Assembly: GCA_002794785.1 (NCBI GenBank)
Contig: NBBA01000004.1
Location: 1,178,001-1,242,000 of the forward strand
Source of the DNA: Coniferiporia sulphurascens
Lineage: Eukaryota > Basidiomycota > Agaricomycetes > Hymenochaetales > Hymenochaetaceae
Length of the DNA stretch: 64,000 nt
Reading direction: 5' to 3'
Shown one piece after another: positions 55,332 to 64,000 of the stretch. Every line of letters begins with the position of its first letter. The first letter of the stretch is position 1. The notes below the pieces were generated by a model. That model was not told the DNA's origin. It saw only the letters and a list, made by a program, of their open reading frames with translations, and ran no database searches. Position numbers and translations under genes: made by a program.

Positions 55332-57603
55332 ATGGATCCGGAGGTTACTTGGTAAACTCCCTCTTTAACTCTTTAAACATTCCGCTTATATGACTTCGCC
55401 AGCCCAGTATGCTCTCGTCAAGTCCCTGGACATTACATCAACCAGCATCTCGACGCTAATTGTTCGGATGCTGGTCCTTCAGCCGCCGCGTCGTCAACTC
55501 AGTCAGGCTCTTCTAAGGCCAAGCCGCGGGGGATACCACCGCAAAAAGTGCCTGGTAGTAGTACCTCCAAGAAAGCAGACCAGACCAATTTGCCGCTCGC
55601 GTCGATATTTAGCAAACCCAATGCATCGCAGGCTCCTCCAAGCTCCCCGAGCACTTCCTTTCTTACTCCTTCGCGACCTTCAACCAGTAAGCGGCCTGCA
55701 GAGCCACCTGAGACTACGCCGGCAAAGGGAGAGTACCAATTGCGCACGTCATATGGTCAGTCGAACCCAAGTAAGCGCGCAAGGACAACTGCGTCGAATC
55801 TGGAGAGCGCGCAACCGCTCCCTGAACGGTTGCGCCCTCAGTCGCTTGAGGAGTTTGTAGGCCAGCCGCACCTTACAGGGCCAGACTCGCTGCTCATGCG
55901 TCTCCTTGACTCGGGCTCGAGCATGGGAAGTGTCATATTTTGGGGACCTCCGGGGTGCGGCAAGACAACTCTCGCGCGGCTGCTTGCGAAAAGATCGGGC
56001 GCCGTATTTAAGGAGCTGTCGGCGACTGATGTAGGAATTAAAGAGGTTAGACAAGTGTTTGAAGAAGCAAAAGGGCTCTTGTCGCTGACCGGGAGGTGGG
56101 ATTGGCATTTATAAACGGAGGTATGGCCAAAATTGATATGACCACATTTAGAAAGACCATCCTATTCTTGGATGAGGTTCATCGGTTCAATAGAGCACAG
56201 CAGGTATGACTTAACGTGACTACAGATCTCTTTAGCCCCTCAAATTGTGTTGAATTGAATTAGGATATATTTTTGCCATACGTTGAGCAAGGGTACATTC
56301 AGGTTTGAGGATAACTTATATTCAATTGTGTCATTGTGGCTGACAAAATTACTTTAGCTCATCGGGGCAACGACAGAGAATCCGTCTTTCAAGGTAAATG
56401 GCGCGCTGCTGAGCCGATGTCGGTAAGCAACATTATTGCAATACCGCAATGAGATGCCGCAACTGACTTTGCTTTAGAGTGTTTGTACTGGATCGCCTCA
56501 CGGAGGAAGACATCAAAGAAATAATAATGCGAGCCGTGGCTCGTGTCTCTCAGCCAGAAGACAATGCAGCGGATCTGCTTGATGATGCACACTTAACTTC
56601 TCCGACTACCGAGCTCCTTTCCTCCTCTCAGCCAGGCTCTTCGCAAACATCATCATCAACGCTTTTACCTGCTACGCCGACACCATTGCCTTTCCCGGCC
56701 TACCCACAGATCACACAGCAGGTCCTTTCGTCGCTCGTATCCCTCTCAACGGGTGACGCGCGCACCGCCCTCTCCCTTCTTTCCCTCGCATTGACCTCGC
56801 CGCCCACGACGCCCACGTCGGTTTTGCTCGACTCGCTCCGGAAGAGCGTGATCGCTGGCTACGACCGTACGGGTGACTCGCATTACGATCTCATCAGCGC
56901 GCTGCACAAGAGTGTACGCGGTAGCGCGGGCAGCGCCGCGCTGTACTGGCTCGCTCGCATGCTACGCGGGGGCGAGGACCCATTGTACATCGCGCGTCGC
57001 ATGGTCGTATGCGCGAGTGAGGATATCGGGCTCGCAGACCCTAAGGCCCTGCCGTTGGTGCGCCCTGATTTCAGCTTTACTTCTTACGTTCTTACTCACA
57101 TGTATGGCGAAGGCTATGGCGACGTATCAAGCGTGCCAAGTCATCGGCATGCCCGAATGCCGTATCAACCTCGCCCACCTCGTCTCGTACCTCTCAGAGG
57201 CACCAAAGTCTACGCGCTCATACATGGGTTACAAGCGTGCAGAGGCGGCGGCGGCGCGGGATATGACGCTCCCTGTGCCTATGCAGCTCCGGAACGCGCC
57301 AACGAAGCTCATGGCACAACTTGGGTATGCAGAGGGATACCGATATAACCCGGACTTTGCGTACGCCCTTCTCTTTTCCGTTTGTCATGTCGATGTGGAT
57401 GCTGAAACTCCGGTGGCAGACACCCGGTGCACAACGAGTATTTACCCACTGAATTTAAAGACGACGTCTTTTTGTTGAAGGAGGGCGACTTGTCTGATAA
57501 AGTTTGGGATGAGGAGGCGCTGGAGGTTTGGGAGAGGGAGCGGAATGACGGCGCAAGGTGGGAGGGAAGGGGGACGAAGTCTTTGGATGCGGATTCTGGC
57601 TGA
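55332..57603 (+). CDS. MGS1: WRNIP1/MGS1-family AAA+ ATPase with UBZ finger
   Basis: Replication-fork maintenance ATPase that binds ubiquitinated PCNA. Exon 1 (55332-55351) encodes MDPEVT plus two bases of a Cys codon, and intron 1 splits that codon. Joined at 55403 it gives [20 protein letters not shown] followed by C, a C-x2-C-x11-H-x4-C UBZ4-type finger (residues 7-27). The AAA+ core follows: Walker [10 protein letters not shown], Walker [11 protein letters not shown], sensor GATTENPS, arginine-finger region LLSRC. Further exons give [71 protein letters not shown] and [20 protein letters not shown], and end at SLDADSG (TGA 57601-57603). The joins I checked (eight introns) are GT-AG in phase. 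Confidence 0.92.
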
Positions 57604-57908
57604 ATGAGATGCTTGTGGCGGATCGATGTCTCCCACATTTGAATACTTGCTTTGTACTTGCTATCTTACTTTCCATAACTGCATTTTTTAATAACGCATC
57701 ATATGTTTGTATATGTAATGGTTAAACATCGCCTATTCTATTCCAACAGCCCGGTTAACAATAAAAAAAGTGAAAGCACGAAGAGAACACATGTACACGC
57801 TTTAATGCGGGTGAAAAGCATATCCTACCAGCACATGAGAGGAGAATAAGGAAAATATCACAGCGTCCATAAATGTCCGTTCGACCAGCTAAGAAGCCAA
57901 GTTCTGTA

Positions 57909-58757
57909 TTACCAAGTGAATATATAAGGACGTCCCGCTGAGCCTGACTGCCCCTGGCGCTGTTGGACACGTGAAGAAGAAGGGGGAGCATACGATTGCT
58001 GAGGAGCACTGTTCTTAGGTGCACGAGAGCTAAGATGTTCAGGCGGGGGGAGGTACAGCCCGAGAGCGTTGACAAACGACGACTCGCCCTCATTTATGCA
58101 CGACGCGTCTGGCGGGGGATAGGGGGGAGAAAGCCACCCGTTGGTGAAGGTGTCTTCTGAACCGAAGTCGAGTTCTGCCTCGGAAGGGTTGAACGGGTTG
58201 GAGGGTAGGGAAGAGAACGAGCGCAAGGACGGAGAAGCGGGTAGTTCCTGGAGTCCAATCTAAAAGCAACATTTAGTGGGTATGGAGGTCTGGGATAAGG
58301 GTGAAGGGGGGCGTACCCTTGGTGTGGCCGGCATGGTAAAGCCCGAATCCGGGAAGGAGAACGAGGAAGAGGCGCTTGGAGCGTGAGACGACGAAGGCTC
58401 GTAGGAGTACGCGAGCGCGGGGTCGGCAAGAGACGCGTTGAAGGCCGCAAGGGCCTTCCCGTCCTCCTGTTTATTGCCTTCATTCCAGATGTCTGGTTCC
58501 TCTGGAATCGCGGTATAGTACATGCCCCTCTCATCTAGAGGCACGAGGGACCGCGTGCGGGACGTCGGGCTGCGACAAGCACGTTTCCTGGATGGTAAGC
58601 TGGCGCATGACGATTGGATGTGTGTGCTGCAGCCATCCAGGCTTAGGTAGCCTGCATCGGTGGTCAGCTTGACACAAAGCCGAAAGAGCCAATGCCGGGA
58701 CGTACCCATATTGCGGTGCACAGAGGCAAACTCGTATGTCGCGGATACCGAGGGCAT
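57909..58757 (-). CDS. Hypothetical protein, Ser/Pro-rich
   Basis: Three exons (58706-58757, 58317-58651, 57909-58259) give about 245 residues, all GT-AG in phase. The start MPSVSATYEFASVHRNMG is followed by YLSLDGCSTHIQSSCASLPS, a basic stretch RKRACRSPTSRTRS, then low-complexity Ser/Pro. The end reads GLYLPPPEHLSSRAPKNS... and RPYIFTW. I do not recognise the family. The basic cluster could be a nuclear signal. It is convergent with MGS1 and divergent from MGM1. An upstream exon is possible. Confidence 0.6.
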
Positions 58758-59589
58758 ATTTTCGAAGGAAGACGAGTATTGGGGATGTATGTGGGCATTT
58801 CAGGTTGATTTTCGAGCGCTTTTCTACCTGAAACGAATGTGGGGCAAGGTCTTCGTTGTTTGAGAAAGGGAAGGCGCGTTCTGGCCTAATTTGGAATACT
58901 ATACGTGAGCCCAGTTTACACGTGTTCTACAAAAAAGGCAATATACTTCGGTATAATCACCAGCACGGTTTTGTCCAATATTGTACCCGCCCTTGCGGCT
59001 GTGGACGATGAGGACATGCGTACGAAAGCCGAACCTTTAAGGGTTTTAAAGCGTGATAGGCGGATCATTCCAACTGGAGAGACGCCCAGTATGTCCGAAC
59101 CCATAATTGGAACGTGTCCTTTTTTCCGCTTTTCAAAAGAAAAGGAGACGTTGGTGGGAATTTCTATCGACACTTTTAAGATGTCTTGAGCATAATGGGA
59201 AGGAAAGCGTACATGATGGCGGCAGCATACTACCGGCGGTGCAGACGGCAGCAGCGCTGCAGCCTGCAGCGGCACAAACGTGACCGTGATTGTGTTATTT
59301 TGTGACTTCGTGACGTACGCGCCGAGAGTCTTCGTCAAGTCTTCCGATGCAGCTCAGCTTCACCAACGGACGCTATTTCGACATTGTTTACCACCCCAAG
59401 CTGGGACGTCGAGTACCGCAGGCTGGACTGTAGATAGGGATCTGAGGGCGTGGATGCGAGGGAGACTTCGTCTGGTCATCCACTGACCGCCGTTCACTCC
59501 GTCGCACTCGAACACAACTCCCAGCTTCAAGTCGCTCTTTTCCGCGTCTGCTATACATATTCTCAATCTCGGAGTCGTATCCGGAAGCT
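58758..59589. other. Divergent intergenic region upstream of MGM1
   Basis: About 0.8 kb. A frame at 58916-59338 (minus) and a short frame from ATG 59350 (MQLSFTNGRYFDIVYHPKLG) were examined, but neither joins to a neighbour in phase. Probably promoter and UTR. Confidence 0.35.
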
Positions 59590-62582
59590 ATGGTCACCTT
59601 CAGGATGCTGTCGCGCACTCAGAGGCAGTTTTCCCCGATGTTCTACTCATCTCTCCGTCCCAGGCAAGGTATGCACTCGCCATACGCGCAATCCTTCCGC
59701 CGTATGCATGTTCGCGCCTTGTCGTACTCGGCGATCCCGAAAATTCTTGCACGGGCGTTTAGGATACCCGTTGCTGGGGCTACGGTAGGTGCTGGTGCCC
59801 TGGGCTACGCGAACTACAAGTTCGAAGGTGCGTCAAATCGACTCGAGAGGACTGCGACATGAACTGAACACCAATGACAGAGCTCAAGAAAGCGTCGACC
59901 GGGTGGTTAAATACCGTCCAGGAAACGGCAACTGACGCTTTTGATACGGCTTCGGATGGGTTCAAGATAGTTCAGTCTCGTCTGTCTGAGGTTCAGTTTC
60001 CGGATGTGGAGACTCCCCAATTTCTGAAGGACCTCTTTTCGGCCCGCGAGAAGAAAAGCAACGGGGGAAATCCCAACGGAGGGAGCAATGAAGGTGGCAA
60101 GTCCGGCGGCCCCCCAAATGGTGAAGACGCAGCACTCGCTGCACTCGCTGCTGCTACCCTCGCTGGACCTTCATATTCGTCCGACGAACAAGACATCCAG
60201 GGGGATGCTGACGCGCAGCCGAATGAATTGATGCATCTTACTCGGGAACTCATCAAAATAAGAAGTATGCTGCTTAGTGTGGATCGAAATGACGCTCTGA
60301 AACTTCCCAGTATCGTTGTCATCGGCTCACAGAGTTCGGGAAAGAGCTCGGTTCTGGAGGCAATTGTAGGCCATGAATTTCTTCCTAAGTGAGTAGCCTG
60401 GTTGAATTTTAAATAGCGGTGTATTTATTTTTTACTTTTCACATAGGGGGAATAACATGGTAACGCGGCGTCCGATTGAATTGACCCTTGTTCACACGCC
60501 CGCAACACCTGGAAACAATGGACCACAGGAATACGGCGAATTTCCTTCGCTCGGGCTTGGCAAGATTACGGACTTCGAGCAGATACAACGCACACTCACG
60601 GATTTGAATCTTGCTGTACCCGCGAGCGAATGTGTTTCCAACGAGCCAATTGACTTGCGGATATACAGCCCGCACGTACCAGACTTGACCATGATCGATC
60701 TTCCTGGGTATATTCAAATTCCGTCCATGGACCAACCAGAAACGCTCAAAGAGCAGATTGCCTCGCTGTGCGATCGCTATATCCGCGAACCCAATCTCAT
60801 TCTCGCCGTCTGTGCCGCTGACGTGGATTTGGCGAATTCACCGGCGCTCCGTGCTAGCCGAAAGGTTGACCCCCTTGGCATGCGCACCGTCGGTGTCGTT
60901 ACAAAGATGGATCTGGTTCCTCCCGAAGTGGGGGCAGAGATTTTGTCCGGAAACAGGTATCCGCTCCATCTGGGCTACGTCGGTGTTGTTTGCAAGTCAT
61001 CCGGAAAGAAGCGTGGTAAAGAAACTCCTGGACAACTCGTCAAAAGGGCTGAGAACGAGTACTTCACCACCCATAAGGATTACTTCGGAAAAGCTTCATC
61101 GTTAATGGTCGGTACGAGCACGCTCCAGCGAAAGCTGATGCAAGTCCTCGAATCGTCTATGGCGTCCTCTCTGCACAGCATTACAAATGCTGTTCAACTC
61201 GAGCTCGAGGAAGTGACTTACCAGTTCAAGGTTCAATACAACGATAAGCGGATTACTGCGGAGTCGTACGTCACCGAAACAGTCGACGCACTCAAAGCCC
61301 GTTTCCGCGACTACTCTACTCAATTCACACGTCCACAATTACGTGCGCGGCTCAAGGAGATGCTGAATGAGAAGGTAATGGGTGTCATGGAGCAGCTATA
61401 CTGGTCGGACCCACGTGCGCGCGAGCTCAGCGTACTCGCCGCAGACTCAAAGGTGAAGCCAGAGAACGTCGAGCCGTACTGGCACTACAAGCTCGAAACG
61501 GCGTCGTCGTTGCTGACGAAGTCAGGTGTCGGCCGCGATGCTACAAATTTCGTAGCGGAAGGGCTGCGCGCACTCATTGACGCCATCGCAGCGGGCGAGC
61601 CCTTCACGCATCATCCGCAGGCGGCAGAGCGCCTCGTCTCATTCTGCCATTCGATCCTCCGCGACCGCATGGGGGTGACGTCCGACCAGGTTGAGAACTG
61701 CATCAAGCCGTACAAGTACGAGGTTGAGATGGAGGAGCGAGAGTGGGAGCTCGGGCGCGAGAAGTCGGTAGAGGCGGTTGAGAAGGAAATAACAATGTGC
61801 GAGGGCACGCTAAAAGACATCAGACAAAAAGTCGGAGGGAGCCGACGTCTTAATAACGTGATGGGCTACGTGCGCGTGCTTGAAGAGAAAGAAAGGGAAA
61901 GAAAGGCACTGAAGTTTGCGAGCCAAGAGGAGGATACAACTTCTGCGGAAGAAATCCACTATCGGTATAGTCCTGCGCAGATGATAGATGGTAAGGGATT
62001 GCCGTGACCTTCACTAGGTCGACCTACTGAGGTTCTCGTTTCCCCAGCTAGACGTGCGCTTCTATATACCGACCGATTAGGTCTGCTCAAGCTCCGTCTC
62101 TCGACGCTCAAATCGAAACGCTGCAAGAGTGGAACGAGCAACGGCGTATTGTGTCCAGAAGCATTTTTGGACGTTGTTGCGGAGAAGCTGGCGTATACAT
62201 CGGCGATGTTCATTCAAATCGAACTCCTTGAGCATTTCTTTTACCAGGTAAGCCCGGCGCCCACATACGATGAGTGAAGATCTAAGTATTATTTACTTCT
62301 GTCCCCAGTTCCCTCGGGAGGTAGGCTCAAGACTTAGTCCCGACACTGACCATAAGGAAATGGTTGCATTCGCGAGGGAAAACCCCGTTGTTAGGAAGCA
62401 TCTCGATTTACAAGAACGCAAAGACAACCTCGAGGAGGTAAGCTCGTCACTTCTTTACCCCCGTTCACTAACTAAGAAAATCGCATCAGATCATGAAACA
62501 GCTCAACAGCCTCACAATCCTACGCAAAGGCACTCAACCCCCGCCCCGACAACCCAGAGGTCTTTTCCGGGGCGTTTTCTAG
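59590..62582 (+). CDS. MGM1: Mitochondrial inner-membrane dynamin GTPase (MGM1/OPA1)
   Basis: Dynamin-family GTPase required for inner-membrane fusion and cristae. Exons: 59590-59827, 59881-60388, 60447-61990, 62048-62247, 62309-62437 and 62490-62582. The N-terminus is an Arg/Ser-rich presequence ([20 protein letters not shown]) then a membrane span ([19 protein letters not shown]), so the protein enters mitochondria. Gly- and Ala-rich linkers ([32 protein letters not shown]) precede the GTPase: G1 [10 protein letters not shown]2 region [12 protein letters not shown]3 DLPG, G4 TKMD. The middle and GED helices run to the end ([20 protein letters not shown]). The stop is TAG at 62580-62582. The start could be Met 7 instead. 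The join of exons 2 and 3 rebuilds LPKGNNMVT. Divergent from the unknown gene at 57909. Confidence 0.93.
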
Positions 62583-63571
62583 TGATATGTTTATTTGCAT
62601 CGGCCCGCGTAGTCTATCCCCTCTTCACCTTTGATCTTGTACTTTCACCACCCACTCTCTACTCAGCGCTCCCGCTAGCATACACTCGTAATTTGGTTAG
62701 AGCCGTCTGATAACACGGAATGTACAGTATGTTTATCTGCTTAATTCAGACCCTTACTTTCTTCTTCTATGAGCCTTCCCATGCTGCAATTGCTGTGCTC
62801 CGTAGTCCGGACATCCATGCGCATTAATATTCCTCGGAGTCTGTCGCGGTCGGAACACGCTGCAAGGCGCAAAACACGATGTGATTATACCGAAGTAATT
62901 GCCTTTCTTGGAGAACACGTGGGCGTCAACTTCACGTATAGTGTTCCATATTTGGCAGTCCCCTCGCGTCCCTGGCTTCTCACCGCCTCCTTTGTCTTTG
63001 ACTAAGTTTAGGCGTTATTTTACTGACTTCAGCCCTACCCGAGGAAACGCACATCACGCACCATGAAGTGCTCTAACACATTACTACCTCCAGGCTAATT
63101 GCTGTTATGCGCGATTTTATTCTGCTACCTGCCGATACAGTTTGGCCACAATGACTGGGGCATAATCAGCTGAGAAAAAAATCATTGACCGTGCATTCTT
63201 GCTGGAAGCTATTTTAAGGAACCTTGGCTGGTCTTATATGTGGCGCCTTTTCCCTTTGTTTCTTAAACTCGGCCTATGATGCACATGTTATCCTGCGCGC
63301 GCTTTTATCTGTCTTTCAACATGCATCCAACAGGTTATTTAATCTCTAATCTAAACTGCCAAGCCTGTTCTGAGACGATTGACTCGTCAATAGACCGGGT
63401 TCCCTTTGTAAGTCATTAACAAAGCGAATGTGCAGTGGTTTCGCACGTTAACATTTAAGATTTTTCTTTCTTTACCTAGAATACAAAAAAACAATGGAAA
63501 CGTATTTGATCGCACCCGAATTGATGAGCGTGGGCCGCCATTATGGAAGATCGAAGCTGTATCTGCGCTTG
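62583..63571. other. Intergenic region between MGM1 and the PHO84-like gene
   Basis: About 1 kb between two convergent genes. No gene is supported; the frames present are short and without motif. Confidence 0.45.
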
Positions 63572-64000
63572 CTAGTCGTCTTCACTCTTCTGCCCTGCGA
63601 TACCCACGATGAAGACCTCCTGGTCCTCGTTCGAAATATCTTCGAGGGTGCGTCCCATTGTCTCTGGTAAGAGCATCGTGGAAAAGACACCCGACAGCAT
63701 GAAAAGGGCGAAGATCTCAAGGCTGTATGCAGAAATCAGTGTTAGTTTACCTATCGAAAAAAGGAGATGCCATACATGTGTTTGACGAAGTTGTTTGTGC
63801 CTCCAATGTCCTTGAGACGCGCGAATCCGACCTGCGCTATAACAGCGCCGACTTTACCGGACGCAGCGGAGATGCCGCACGCTGTGCTCCTATAGCGCGT
63901 CGGGAACGCCTCTCCAGGGAAGACCCCCACCGTTGAGTTCGGACCAAAGTCGGAGAAGAAATTCGAGAGGCAATACAGGAACACAAACACCTTTGTTCCG
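63572..64000 (-). CDS. PHO84: PHO84-type phosphate transporter (MFS), partial at the right edge
   Basis: The 3' end of a major facilitator phosphate:H+ symporter. The last exon (63572-63722) joins the upstream exon (63776-64000, open to the edge) across a 53-nt intron. The join gives FVKHILEIFALFMLSG, exactly as in PHO84 relatives. Upstream is SDFGPNSTVGVFPGEAFPTR and GKVGAVIAQVGFARLKDIGG, the family-specific motifs near helices 10-11. The tail is LPETMGRTLEDISNEDQE, FIVGIAGQKSEDD. The high-affinity phosphate group is likely. The gene continues beyond the window, so promoter and start are not seen. Confidence 0.9.

Noticed and set aside
59350..59440. Short frame starting MQLSFTNGRYFDIVYHPKLG
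   Set aside because: Looks protein-like but stops after about 28 codons and does not join MGM1 in phase.
1..64000. CRISPR arrays, bacterial operons, plasmid or phage features
   Set aside because: No regularly spaced repeats. Gene structure is eukaryotic throughout, so such features are not expected.

Overview
The window is from a filamentous basidiomycete genome, most likely an Agaricomycete. The host genes have many short introns (about 50-70 nt, GT-AG, CTAAC/CTAAT-like branch sites). DUF6533-type proteins are present. Three sesquiterpene-synthase-like genes carry the NDLHSYNME metal site. All exon models were spliced by hand from reading frame and splice consensus, without homology searches.

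Layout. 1-8.6 kb is housekeeping: a possible gene start cut by the left edge, an SPX-domain low-affinity phosphate transporter (+), a SAM-like/membrane-anchored protein (-), and the RNase P/MRP subunit POP4 (+). 9.4-26.8 kb is a direct array of four DUF6533-type membrane protein genes, all on the + strand. It is broken up by transposons, including a nested stack: a short TG..CA element holds a TA-flanked inverted-repeat element, which holds a 5'-truncated LINE, which holds a solo LTR. 27.7-33.1 kb holds an NmrA-like reductase (+), an OB-fold protein resembling SHLD2 (-) head-to-head with MED22 (+), and a DHDPS-family aldolase (-).

33.1-49.8 kb is a terpene synthase locus with three paralogues. 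Copies 1 and 2 belong to a segmental duplication (about 33138-36635 and 44892-47164). Copy 2 has a one-base frameshift. The DNA between them holds a full-length, apparently intact Copia element with near-identical LTRs, inserted into an older antisense LTR of its own family. A solo LTR of a second family lies next to it.

50.1-64 kb returns to ordinary genes: an SCP2 protein (+), an HMG-box factor (-), a short-chain dehydrogenase (-), MGS1/WRNIP1 (+), an unknown protein (-), mitochondrial dynamin MGM1 (+), and the 3' end of a PHO84-type phosphate transporter (-).

Working together. The two phosphate transporters of different families would serve low- and high-affinity uptake, but they are far apart and no co-regulation is visible. 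Terpene synthase copies 1 and 3 look functional and share a promoter block. No P450 or other tailoring enzyme lies in the window, so a complete biosynthetic cluster is not supported.
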